Origin: Streptomyces cinerochromogenes
Lineage (GTDB): Bacteria; Actinomycetota; Actinomycetes; Streptomycetales; Streptomycetaceae
Direction of reading: 5' to 3'
DNA length: 64,000 nt
Assembly: GCF_014648635.1 (NCBI RefSeq)
Contig: NZ_BMRM01000006.1
Location: forward strand, 310,001-374,000
The position numbers were made by a program, and so were the translations under genes. This document shows, in pieces, positions 41,118 to 48,814 of this stretch. A model generated the notes under the pieces. That model ran no database searches. It worked only from the letters and a program-made list of their open reading frames with translations, and was not told the origin of the DNA. Each line of letters opens with the position of its first letter. Position 1 is the first letter of the stretch.

Positions 41118-42508
41118 TGGCGAGATCCTGGGCCACTTTGGGCGTCGACCTGCACCTCGAACCGAGCGGCTCGGGCGGCCTGCGCCGCGGCCTCACCGAC
41201 GCCCTGCGCGACGCCGTCCGCACCGGCCGCCTGGCCCCCGGCACCCGGCTGCCCTCCTCCCGCTCCCTCGCCGCCGACCTCGGCATCGCCCGCAACACCG
41301 TCGCCGAGGCCTACGCCGACCTGGTCGCGGAGGGCTGGCTCACCGCCCGCCAGGGCTCCGGGACCCGGGTGGCCACCGGCACGCCCACGCCCCCGGGCAC
41401 CGCCCCGACGGCCCCCCACCGCACCCCGGCCCGCCCCCGCCACGACCTGATCCCGGGCACCCCCGACCTCGCCGCCTTCCCCCGCACCGAGTGGCTCAAG
41501 GCGACCCGCCGCGCCCTGGCCACGGCCCCCTTCCACGCCCTCGGCTACGGCGACCCGCGCGGCCGCCCCGAACTGCGCACCGCCCTCGCCGGCTACCTCG
41601 CCCGCGCCCGCGGCGTCCGCACCGGCCCCGACACGATCGTGGTCACCGCCGGCTTCTCGCACGCCCTGACCATCCTCGGCAAGGTGCTGCGGGCCCGCGG
41701 GGTGCGGACGGTGGCGGTGGAGTCGTACGGCCTCGACGTCCACTGGGCCCTGCTGCGCGGCGCGGGCCTCGCCACGCCCGCGCTGCCGTACGACGGCCTC
41801 GGCACGGACCCCCGCGAGCCGGGCGAGGCGGGCGCGGTCCTGCTGACCCCCGCCCACCAGTTCCCCATGGGCACGCCCCTGCACCCCGACCGCCGGGCCG
41901 CCGTCGTGGCGTGGGCGCGCCGCACGGGCGGGCTGGTCCTGGAGGACGACTACGACGGCGAGTTCCGCTACGACCGCCAGCCCGTCGGCGCGCTCCAGGG
42001 CCTCGCCCCCGACCGGGTCGTCTACCTCGGCACGGCCAGCAAGTCGCTCGCGCCCGGACTGCGGCTGGGCTGGATGGCGCTGCCCCCGGACCTGGCCGCG
42101 GAGGCGGTGTCGGCCAAGGGCCAGGCCGACACCGTCGGCGTCCTCGAACAGCTCACCCTCGCGGAGTTCCTCACCTCCGGCGCGTACGACCGCCACGTCC
42201 GCTCCTCCCGCCTGCGCTACCGGCGCCGCCGCGACGCCCTCACCGCCGCCGTCACCACGCGCGCGCCGGAGGTGCGGGTCACGGGCATCGCGGCCGGCCT
42301 GCACGCGGTCCTGCGCCTCCCGCCCGGCACGGAGGAGTCGGTGGTCCAGGCGGCGGCCTGGCAGAACCTGGCCCTCCACGGCCTCTCCGCCCACCGCCAC
42401 CCCCAGGCCGTCACCGACCCCCTGGACGCCCTGGTCGTCGGCTACGGCACACCACCGGACAGCGCGTGGGCGGCAGCACTGGAGGCGCTGTGCCGGGTGC
42501 TGCCGTAG
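41117..42508 (+). CDS. MocR/PdxR-family regulator (GntR HTH plus aminotransferase domain)
   Basis: A 463-residue protein. The N-terminal GntR winged helix (residues 15-80, GTRLPSSRSLAADLGIARNTVAEAY) is fused to a class I aminotransferase-like domain. The PLP-binding Lys lies in LGTASKSLAPGLRLGW, with YDGEFRYDR upstream. It probably senses PLP or an amino compound and controls the divergent CMD/PEP-mutase operon or vitamin B6 genes. Confidence 0.92.
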   Translation: MARSWATLGVDLHLEPSGSGGLRRGLTDALRDAVRTGRLAPGTRLPSSRSLAADLGIARNTVAEAYADLVAEGWLTARQGSGTRVATGTPTPPGTAPTAPHRTPARPRHDLIPGTPDLAAFPRTEWLKATRRALATAPFHALGYGDPRGRPELRTALAGYLARARGVRTGPDTIVVTAGFSHALTILGKVLRARGVRTVAVESYGLDVHWALLRGAGLATPALPYDGLGTDPREPGEAGAVLLTPAHQFPMGTPLHPDRRAAVVAWARRTGGLVLEDDYDGEFRYDRQPVGALQGLAPDRVVYLGTASKSLAPGLRLGWMALPPDLAAEAVSAKGQADTVGVLEQLTLAEFLTSGAYDRHVRSSRLRYRRRRDALTAAVTTRAPEVRVTGIAAGLHAVLRLPPGTEESVVQAAAWQNLALHGLSAHRHPQAVTDPLDALVVGYGTPPDSAWAAALEALCRVLP

Positions 42509-42632
42509 GGGCCTCACCCCCCAGCTGATTTGCCGGTGCACAGCTGCGGACGGAGACTGGGAAAGCGGACGTGGAGCCATGGATCGTCCGCTCTGCGCCG
42601 CCCCTGAGCGCACGACCGAAGGGGCTGAGCCG

Positions 42633-43025
42633 GTGGACAGACACTTGCTGATCCTCCTGTCCGAGGAGGGGGCGGAAGCCGAACGCGTGGCGGAGCTGAC
42701 CGGCTATCTGCGGGAAGAACTTCTCGCTCTCGACGTGGACGACGTCACGGCGGTGCCCCGCGGGCAGCCCCCGCCCGGAGCGCGAGCCGTGGACGTCGGT
42801 GAGATCGGCACCCTTCTGGTGGGCCTGGGCAGTTCGGTGGCAGCCCTGGAGCAGGTGGTGTCCGTGCTCCGGTCATGGCTGGGCCGGTGTCATGACGCGC
42901 GGCCGTCGTTGCGCCTGCAGATGGGTGAGGACGTCCTGGACATGTCCGGGGCGACCGACGAGCAGGTCGCGGAGGCGCTCGAGATCTTCAGCCGGCGCCG
43001 TTCCACGGCCGGGGACCGGCCATGA
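42633..43025 (+). CDS. EACC1-type effector-associated protein
   Basis: A 130-residue protein that resembles effector-associated constant component 1 (EACC1). It begins HLLILLSEEGAEAERVAELTGYLREELLALDVDDV and continues with the core EIGTLLVGLGSSVAALEQVVSVLRSWLGR. EACC1 proteins are small constant partners of variable effectors, often caspases, in predicted bacterial conflict systems. GTG 42633 is preferred because GAAGGGG lies 8 nt upstream; ATG 42579 is an alternative with a poorly spaced GGAG. The stop overlaps the caspase gene start as ATGA. Confidence 0.75.
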   Translation: MDRHLLILLSEEGAEAERVAELTGYLREELLALDVDDVTAVPRGQPPPGARAVDVGEIGTLLVGLGSSVAALEQVVSVLRSWLGRCHDARPSLRLQMGEDVLDMSGATDEQVAEALEIFSRRRSTAGDRP

Positions 43026-44872
43026 CGGATGCCCGACACGCCCTGATCATCGCCAACGACCGTTACGGCGACCAGGGACTGACGAAGCTCAGGGCGCCTG
43101 CCCAGGACGCCGCGGCCCTCGCCGAGGTGCTGCACGACCCACAGATCGGCGACTTCGACGTCCAGGTCGTGCGCAACGCCTCGGCCGACCTCATGCGCAG
43201 ACGCATCCAGGGCTTCTTCAACGACCGCCGCCGTGACGACACCCTCGTGCTGCACTTCTCCTGTCACGGCCTCAAGAGCGAGTCCGGCGAACTGTACTTC
43301 GCCGCCAGTGACACCGAGCCCCGGCTGCTGGACGCCACCGCCATCCCGGCCCAGTTCGTCCGCGCGTGCATGTCCCGCACCCGGGCGGGCCGCACCGTCC
43401 TGTTCCTCGACTGCTGCTACGGCGGCGCCTTCTCCCGGGGCTCGTCCGCCGTGCGCGCTTCCGGGGAGGTCAACGTCCTCGACTCCTTCCGGAAGGACAA
43501 ACCGGCCGGCGGGCGGGGCTGGGCCGTCATCACGGCGTCCAACTCCATGGAGTACGCCTTCGAGGACGACGAACTCACCGAGAACTCCGCTCCACGGCCC
43601 TCGGTCTTCACGCACGCGGTCGTGCAGGGCCTGGGCACAGGCGAGGCCGACCTCGACGGGGACGGCGAGATCTCCCTCGACGATCTGTACGACTACGTCT
43701 ACGAGCACGTACAGGAGCAGAACCCCCACCAGACCCCGAGCAAGACGGTGGAGATGCAGGGCGAGTTGCATCTGGCACACAGCCGACGCGGCTACATCAA
43801 GATCGTCGCCGTTCCCTCGCCGCTCGCCTTGCAGGCGGCCCTGGACAGCGACAACGTCCTCACCCGCCTGGGCGCGGTGCTGGAGCTGCGCAACCGTCTG
43901 CATGACGAGTCCCTGCCCATCGCGGAGGGGGCGCGGCAGACCCTGGAGGAAGTGGCGCGCAACGACATCCGGCAAATCGCCGGCGAGGCGTGCCGCGCTC
44001 TGCGCGACATCCGTCTGGCGCCGTCCGCGGACCGCCTCGACTTCGGGCAGGTGCCGAAGGGGTCGACCCCGCCGGCGAAGGCCGTGACCATGCACGGTCC
44101 GCCGCTGGCCCGTCACTGCGTGGCCCAGCCCACGCAGTCGTGGCTGCGGGTGGATCCGACCGGGAACGGTCTGGAGGTCCGCGTCGACACGGCCGCCGAG
44201 GGCCACCTGTCCGGTGACATCGTGTTGAGGGGAGTGGCCCACGAGGCGATGATCCACGTCGAGGCGGTGGTGGGCCCGGCGTACAGGTCCGGGCCCCCGG
44301 CGGGTTCCGGATCCGGCCCCTCCGCCGGCCCCACGCCCCGCCGGCATGAGCCCGAGCGGCCCCCGGGCGAGCCGAACATGGCGATCATCGAGCCCTCGCA
44401 CGGCCCGTCTCCCGGCTCCGGGCCTCCGACGTCACCGCCCTCGAACTCCGCGACCGCGCCAGGCCGGCCGGCGACCGTGCCCCCTGCCGGGACCCGCCGG
44501 GCGCCGGCATGCGCCGCCGCCGCCCTCGCCCTCGCCGGCACCGCGGCCATCACGCTCGTCCTGGCCGTCCAGGCGGCGGTGGCGGCCGTCGTGGAACGAG
44601 GCGGGGAGGGGGTGTACGGCAACATCGAGGACGACATCGCGGAGCACGGAGCGCTCACGCCGCTCACCGTGTCCCTGATCACCGCCGCAGCGGCGCTGGC
44701 ACTCGGCGGGTTCGCCCGGCACGACCTGCGGGTGCGGCGGGAGCGCTACGAGAGGAAGGCGGCGACCGGCATACGCACCCTGACCTCGCTCGCGAAGGCT
44801 CTGGCGATCCCGGCGCTGATCCTGGCCGTCCTGGCGTACACCGCCTACTGGGTGGGCAGCCCCTACTGGTGA
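43022..44872 (+). CDS. Caspase-family (EACC1-associated) membrane protease
   Basis: A 616-residue protein. Residues 1-235 form a caspase/metacaspase p20-like domain: the N-terminal HALIIANDRYGD strand, catalytic His82 in HFSCHGLKSESGELYF, and catalytic Cys132 in LFLDCCYGGAF. Residues 265-335 look like a short HEAT-type helical region and 345-425 an Ig-like beta domain (LDFGQVPKGS). A Pro-rich linker (430-500) and three membrane helices (about 506-528, 553-570 and 590-612) follow, so the protease is membrane-anchored at its C-terminus. It is translationally coupled to the EACC1 gene. Known family members are predicted suicide or defence effectors; the trigger is unknown. Confidence 0.9.
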   Translation: MTDARHALIIANDRYGDQGLTKLRAPAQDAAALAEVLHDPQIGDFDVQVVRNASADLMRRRIQGFFNDRRRDDTLVLHFSCHGLKSESGELYFAASDTEPRLLDATAIPAQFVRACMSRTRAGRTVLFLDCCYGGAFSRGSSAVRASGEVNVLDSFRKDKPAGGRGWAVITASNSMEYAFEDDELTENSAPRPSVFTHAVVQGLGTGEADLDGDGEISLDDLYDYVYEHVQEQNPHQTPSKTVEMQGELHLAHSRRGYIKIVAVPSPLALQAALDSDNVLTRLGAVLELRNRLHDESLPIAEGARQTLEEVARNDIRQIAGEACRALRDIRLAPSADRLDFGQVPKGSTPPAKAVTMHGPPLARHCVAQPTQSWLRVDPTGNGLEVRVDTAAEGHLSGDIVLRGVAHEAMIHVEAVVGPAYRSGPPAGSGSGPSAGPTPRRHEPERPPGEPNMAIIEPSHGPSPGSGPPTSPPSNSATAPGRPATVPPAGTRRAPACAAAALALAGTAAITLVLAVQAAVAAVVERGGEGVYGNIEDDIAEHGALTPLTVSLITAAAALALGGFARHDLRVRRERYERKAATGIRTLTSLAKALAIPALILAVLAYTAYWVGSPYW

Positions 44873-44952
44873 CGGCTTCAGCAGCCGGGAGGTCTCCGGC
44901 CCGCGGCGCGCCCCGCGCCCGGCGGACCCGGCCCCCCGCCCCGTGGACGCTC

Positions 44953-45795
44953 CTACTCCACCGGCTCCGCGGGTGCCTCCCCGAACCGTGCCAGTGCCAG
45001 CGCCCCCGCCACGGCAACGGCGAACCCGAGCGCCGCGACCCAGGACAGCCCGTCCCGCGTGCGGTCCCCGAGCCAGACGACCCCCACCGCGGCCGGCCCG
45101 ACCGTCTCACCCAGCACCAGGCCGGCCGTCGCGGTCGTCACCGACCCCCGCTGGAGCGCCGAGGTGAGCAGCAGGAACGCGGCACCGCCGCCGAGCAGCA
45201 GCGCGTACGTCGCCGGATCGGCCAGCAGATCCGCCGGCCGCAGGGAGTCGACCAGCCGTACCGTCACCTCCACCACCCCGAACCCGAACCCGGCGCCGAG
45301 CCCCAGCAGCAGCGCCCGCCCCCGGCCCGACAGGCGCCCGCCGACCCCGCCGAGCAGCAGCACGGCCACCGCGGCCGCCACCATCGCGTACCGCAGCCAG
45401 TCCGGCCCGCTCCGGTCGCCCTCGGCGCCCGAGGCCAGCCCCAGCAGGGCGAGTCCCGCGCACACCACCCCCACCGCGGCCCACTCCGGCCCGCTCAGCC
45501 GGACCCGCAGCAGCCGCGCCGCCACCACCGCCGTCACCGCCAGGCTCGCCGCCAGCGCCGCGCCGACCGCGTAGATCGGCACCGACCGCAGGGCGGCGAC
45601 CTGGAGCACGAACCCCAGCCCGTCCAGCCCGAGTCCGGCGAGGTACCGCCACTGCCGCAGCGCCCGCAGCAGCAGGGCCGCGTCCCCGCCGCCACCGCTT
45701 CCGGCGCCCGCCGCCCGCGCCGCCACCGCCTGCAACACCGTCGCCGTACCGAAGCAGACCGCGGCACCCAGGGCACACACCATTCCGAAGAGCAC
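44953..45795 (-). CDS. EamA/DMT-family integral membrane protein
   Basis: A 280-residue protein with about nine to ten hydrophobic helices arranged as two repeats, typical of drug/metabolite transporters (first helix MVCALGAAVCFGTATVLQAVA). Substrate is unknown. GTG 45795 has no ribosome binding site but TAGAGT (minus strand, about 45802-45807) lies 6 nt upstream, so translation is probably leaderless; ATG 45783 is an alternative. Confidence 0.82.
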   Translation of the reverse strand: MLFGMVCALGAAVCFGTATVLQAVAARAAGAGSGGGGDAALLLRALRQWRYLAGLGLDGLGFVLQVAALRSVPIYAVGAALAASLAVTAVVAARLLRVRLSGPEWAAVGVVCAGLALLGLASGAEGDRSGPDWLRYAMVAAAVAVLLLGGVGGRLSGRGRALLLGLGAGFGFGVVEVTVRLVDSLRPADLLADPATYALLLGGGAAFLLLTSALQRGSVTTATAGLVLGETVGPAAVGVVWLGDRTRDGLSWVAALGFAVAVAGALALARFGEAPAEPVE

Positions 45796-45900
45796 GAAGC
45801 GACTCTAGGCGAGCGGGCGGCGACGGACCCCCTGCCGGGGGCACTCTCACCGGTCTCTAGGCTGACCGCCGGAACACGACACCTGACGGGGGAGACAACC

Positions 45901-46332
45901 ATGGAGCGCACACGTCGGCCACTGCGGTCCGGCACGGTGGTCCTCGGCGGCATGGGCCTGCTGGCCGCCGCCCTCACCGCCTGCTCGTCCGACCCGGACA
46001 AGCGCTGCGTCGACCGCGACAGCTACCACCTCGCCAAGGGCTACAAGGTCGTCGCGGACAAGAACTGCAAGACGACGACGAGCGGCTCGCCGAAGACCAC
46101 GGGAAGGACGGGCGGGACGGCCGGCGGGAAGAAGACCCTCAAGAAGAAGGTCGACGCCGCCTGGTACTACGAGGGCGAGGAGGAGGACGGCTGGGTCGAC
46201 GGCGGTTCCTTCACCAAGCCCGGCGGGGGCTCGGGCAGCGGCTCGTACGACGATGACGACGACCACCACAGCGGGGTCGGCGGAGTGCACCGCGGCGGCT
46301 TCGGCGGCGGCAAGGGCAGCTCCGGCGGCTGA
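45901..46332 (+). CDS. Small lipoprotein with acidic and Gly-rich tail
   Basis: A 143-residue protein with a lipoprotein signal (VVLGGMGLLAAALTACSS, lipobox LTAC). The mature region has Cys in KRCVDRDSY and KNCKT, a basic Lys-rich stretch (GKKTLKKKVDA), a YYEGEEEDGW segment and an Asp/His/Gly-rich end. Its stop is 13 nt from the ligase gene at 46346, so both probably form an operon. It may be an envelope partner of that enzyme; the function is not recognised. Confidence 0.75.
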   Translation: MERTRRPLRSGTVVLGGMGLLAAALTACSSDPDKRCVDRDSYHLAKGYKVVADKNCKTTTSGSPKTTGRTGGTAGGKKTLKKKVDAAWYYEGEEEDGWVDGGSFTKPGGGSGSGSYDDDDDHHSGVGGVHRGGFGGGKGSSGG

Positions 46333-46345
46333 CCGGAACGCACCC

Positions 46346-47530
46346 ATGGAACGCCGTACCCTCACCCCCCGCCCCGGCTGGCAGCAGACCGTCGAGGCCC
46401 AGGGCCTGGTCTACCCGCTCACCCGCCACCCCGACGGTTCACTGCGCCCCTACTGGGACGAGAGCGCCTGCTACGTCTTCTCCCTGGAGGAGGTCGAGGC
46501 GCTGGAGGAGACCGTCGGGGAACTGCACCGCATGTGCCTCGCGGCGGCCGGTCACATCGTGGCCGAGGACCGGCTCGCCGACCTCGGCATCACCGACCCG
46601 CGGGTGGCCGCGGCGGTCACCGAGTCCTGGCACCGCCGCGCCGAACTCCCCTCCGTCTACGGCCGTTTCGACCTCCGCTACGACGGGACGGGCCCGGCGA
46701 AGCTGCTGGAGTACAACGCGGACACCCCCACGTCCCTGGTCGAGGCCGCCTCCCCGCAGTGGTTCTGGATGGAGGATCGATTCCCCGGCGCCGACCAGTG
46801 GAACTCCCTGCACGAACGCCTGGTGGAGGCCTGGCGCGCCCAGTCCGCGCTCCTCCCGCCCGGCAGCCCGCTGCACTTCGCGCACTCCGCCGCCGACGAA
46901 CTCGGCGAGGACCTGATGACGGTGGCCTACCTCAAGGAGACCGCCGAGCAGGCCGGCCTGACCACCGACTGGCTGGCCATGGAGGAGATCGGCTGGGACA
47001 GCCTCTCCGGCCGCTTCGTGGACAACCAGCTCCGGTTCATCCGCGGCATCTTCAAGCTCTACCCGTGGGAGTGGCTCACCACCGACGCCTTCGGCGGGCA
47101 CGTCCTGGACACCCTGGACAACGGCGGCGGCACCGGCAGCACCCTGTGGATCGAACCGGCCTGGAAGATGCTCCTGAGCAACAAGGCCCTGCTGCCGATC
47201 CTCTGGGAGCTGTACCCGGACCACCCCAACCTGCTCCCCGCCTACCTGGACGGCCCCCGCGACCTGGCCGGCACCACCGGCTACGTCGCCAAGCCCCTCC
47301 TCGGCCGGGAGGGCGAGGGCGTCACCCTCCACCCCCCGGGCGCACCGGCCGTCCCGCGCGACGAGCCCTGCTGCTACCAGCAGCTGGCCCCCCTGCCCGC
47401 CTTCGACGGCAACCACGTGGTCCTCGGCGCCTGGGTCGTCCAGGACGAACCGGCGGGCCTCGGCATCCGCGAGTCGACCGGCCTGGTCACCGACGAGTAC
47501 GCCCGCTTCCTGCCCCACGTGATCCTCTAG
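46346..47530 (+). CDS. Glutathionylspermidine synthase-like ATP-grasp ligase (YgiC/YjfC type)
   Basis: A 394-residue protein of the GspS C-terminal-domain family (E. coli YgiC/YjfC). It shows VYGRFDLRYDGTGPAKLLEYNADTPTSLVEAA, then KPLLGREGEGVTL (ATP-binding Lys/Gly segment) and a C-terminal DGNHVVLGAWVVQDEPAGLGIRES. It has no amidase domain. It is predicted to form an ATP-dependent amide bond, but the substrate in an organism without glutathione is unclear. ATG 46346 is followed by the conserved N-terminus. Confidence 0.88.
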   Translation: MERRTLTPRPGWQQTVEAQGLVYPLTRHPDGSLRPYWDESACYVFSLEEVEALEETVGELHRMCLAAAGHIVAEDRLADLGITDPRVAAAVTESWHRRAELPSVYGRFDLRYDGTGPAKLLEYNADTPTSLVEAASPQWFWMEDRFPGADQWNSLHERLVEAWRAQSALLPPGSPLHFAHSAADELGEDLMTVAYLKETAEQAGLTTDWLAMEEIGWDSLSGRFVDNQLRFIRGIFKLYPWEWLTTDAFGGHVLDTLDNGGGTGSTLWIEPAWKMLLSNKALLPILWELYPDHPNLLPAYLDGPRDLAGTTGYVAKPLLGREGEGVTLHPPGAPAVPRDEPCCYQQLAPLPAFDGNHVVLGAWVVQDEPAGLGIRESTGLVTDEYARFLPHVIL

Positions 47531-47540
47531 GGGGTTCGCC

Positions 47541-47600
47541 CGGACCAGGCCGAACCGGGCCGAACCAGGCGGAACCGGGCCGGACCAGGCCGGACCAGGG
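47541..47600. repeat. Six tandem copies of a 10-bp unit
   Basis: Units CGGACCAGGC, CGAACCGGGC, CGAACCAGGC, GGAACCGGGC, CGGACCAGGC, CGGACCAGGG run back to back in the 88-bp gap between convergent genes. They are in exact 10-bp phase with two to three variable positions. Confidence 0.9.
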
Positions 47601-47618
47601 CTGACCCCGCCCGAACCC

Positions 47619-48182
47619 CTACCCCCCGAGCAGCCTCTCCACCGCCGCCCGCGCGTGCCGCGCCGGGGCCGGGTCGCCGGTGATGCCCGCCGTGACGATG
47701 GCGCCCTCGGCGAGCAGGTACACCGGTTCGGCCGGCTGGGTGCCCGCGGCGTGCACCCAGGCCGCCAGCTGGTCGTGGAAGGCCTGTTTGTGGGCGCGGA
47801 CCTCGGCCAGGACCGGCTCGGACGCGGAGCCGAGTTCGCCGTGGGCGTTGATCCAGGCGCAGCCGCGGAAGCCGGGCTCGGCGAACCAGCCGGCGAGCCA
47901 GTCGAAGACCGCCAGCACCCGTCCGCGGGGGTCCTGGACGCTCTCCACGTGCGCGGCCAGGCTCTCGCGCCAGCGCCGGTCGCGTCGCCGGAGCATGGCG
48001 ACCACCAGGTCCTCCTTGGTGGCGAAGAGCCGGTAGATCCGCTTCAGGGGCAGGCCGGAGGCCTCGCGGACCCGGTCCATCCCGACCGCCTGGATGCCGT
48101 GCGCGTAGAAGAGCCCCTCCGCCGCGTCAAGGAGGGCCGTACGGTCCAGGCGCGTCTGTTCCTCGGTGATCGGGGCGGGCAT
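47619..48182 (-). CDS. TetR-family transcriptional regulator
   Basis: A 187-residue TetR protein. The helix-turn-helix is in residues 14-60 (LLDAAEGLFYAHGIQAVGMDRV, GLPLKRIYRLFATKEDLV). The ligand-binding helices follow, including CAWINAHGELG. It is divergent from the DUF1348 gene; two perfect palindromes between them are its likely operators, giving auto-repression and control of the neighbour. Confidence 0.93.
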   Translation of the reverse strand: MPAPITEEQTRLDRTALLDAAEGLFYAHGIQAVGMDRVREASGLPLKRIYRLFATKEDLVVAMLRRRDRRWRESLAAHVESVQDPRGRVLAVFDWLAGWFAEPGFRGCAWINAHGELGSASEPVLAEVRAHKQAFHDQLAAWVHAAGTQPAEPVYLLAEGAIVTAGITGDPAPARHARAAVERLLGG

Positions 48183-48197
48183 CCGGGGCTCCTTGAC

Positions 48198-48219
48198 GTA
48201 GAGAACGGCCGTTCTCTAC
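48198..48219. promoter_or_regulatory. Palindromic TetR operator 1
   Basis: A perfect 22-bp palindrome with half-site GTAGAGAACGG, located 16 bp upstream of the TetR start codon. It shares the core GAGAACG-N2-CGTTCTC with the second site. Confidence 0.8.
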
Positions 48220-48235
48220 TTTAGACGCATCGATG

Positions 48236-48251
48236 GAGAACGCTCGTTCTC
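48236..48251. promoter_or_regulatory. Palindromic TetR operator 2
   Basis: GAGAACG-CT-CGTTCTC is a perfect dyad 24 bp (centre to centre about 35 bp) from operator 1, on the DUF1348 side of the divergent region. Confidence 0.75.
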
Positions 48252-48253
48252 GA

Positions 48254-48310
48254 TCCACCCCCGTGCTGGATCCGCCCCCGTGCTGGATCCACCCCCGTGC
48301 TCGATCACGC
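48254..48310. repeat. 18-bp direct repeats in the DUF1348 leader
   Basis: The unit GATCCACCCCCGTGCTG occurs at about 48252, 48269 (with CCG for CCA) and 48287, and a partial copy GATCACGCCC follows at 48303. It lies between the operators and the ribosome binding site (AAGGAGG). Confidence 0.8.
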
Positions 48311-48352
48311 CCGCTCCCGGCCCGCGCCCGCTTTCGGCCCAAGGAGGCCCCC

Positions 48353-48814
48353 GTGCCCGAAGACCGCCCGCCCTGCCCGCCCTTCACCCTGGAGACCGCC
48401 CGCCGGAAGGTGCAGGCCGCCGAGGACGCCTGGAACACCCGCGACCCCCGCCGGGTGGCCCTCGCCTACACCCCGGACTCCGTCTGGCGCAACCGGGACC
48501 GCTTCCTCACCGGCCGGGACGAGATCGTCGCCTTCCTCACCGAGAAGTGGCAGCGCGAACGGGACTACGCGCTGCGCAAGAACCTCTGGAGCTTCCACGG
48601 CGACCGCATCGCCGTCCGCTTCCAGTACGAGTGCCGTGACGCCGACGGCCAGTGGTGGCGCTCCTACGGCAACGAACTGTGGGAGTTCGACGAGCACGGT
48701 CTGATGCGCCGCCGCGAGGCGAGCATCGACGACGTCGCCATCGACGAGGCCGACCGGCGCATCTTCGGGCCCCGGCCCGCCGACGAGCACGGCACCGACC
48801 TCCCGCTGCGCTGA
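48353..48814 (+). CDS. DUF1348 / SnoaL-like (NTF2-fold) protein
   Basis: A 153-residue protein of the DUF1348 nuclear-transport-factor-2-like family. It has the helical start [21 protein letters not shown], the strand [20 protein letters not shown], and conserved [18 protein letters not shown] and [15 protein letters not shown]2-fold proteins of this type bind small molecules or act as isomerase-like enzymes. GTG 48353 follows AAGGAGG. Its stop codon abuts that of rocD with no spacer. Confidence 0.88.
   Translation: MPEDRPPCPPFTLETARRKVQAAEDAWNTRDPRRVALAYTPDSVWRNRDRFLTGRDEIVAFLTEKWQRERDYALRKNLWSFHGDRIAVRFQYECRDADGQWWRSYGNELWEFDEHGLMRRREASIDDVAIDEADRRIFGPRPADEHGTDLPLR

Noticed and set aside
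42579..42632. Longer EACC1-like protein from ATG 42579
   Set aside because: The extra 18 residues are not conserved-looking and the GGAG is too close to the ATG; GTG 42633 has better spacing.
47541..47600. CRISPR-like array
   Set aside because: Units are 10 bp with no spacers and no cas genes are nearby.
48233..48352. Upstream start for the DUF1348 protein
   Set aside because: The extension would encode the operator and direct repeats as Arg/Pro-rich peptide; AAGGAGG before GTG 48353 is decisive.
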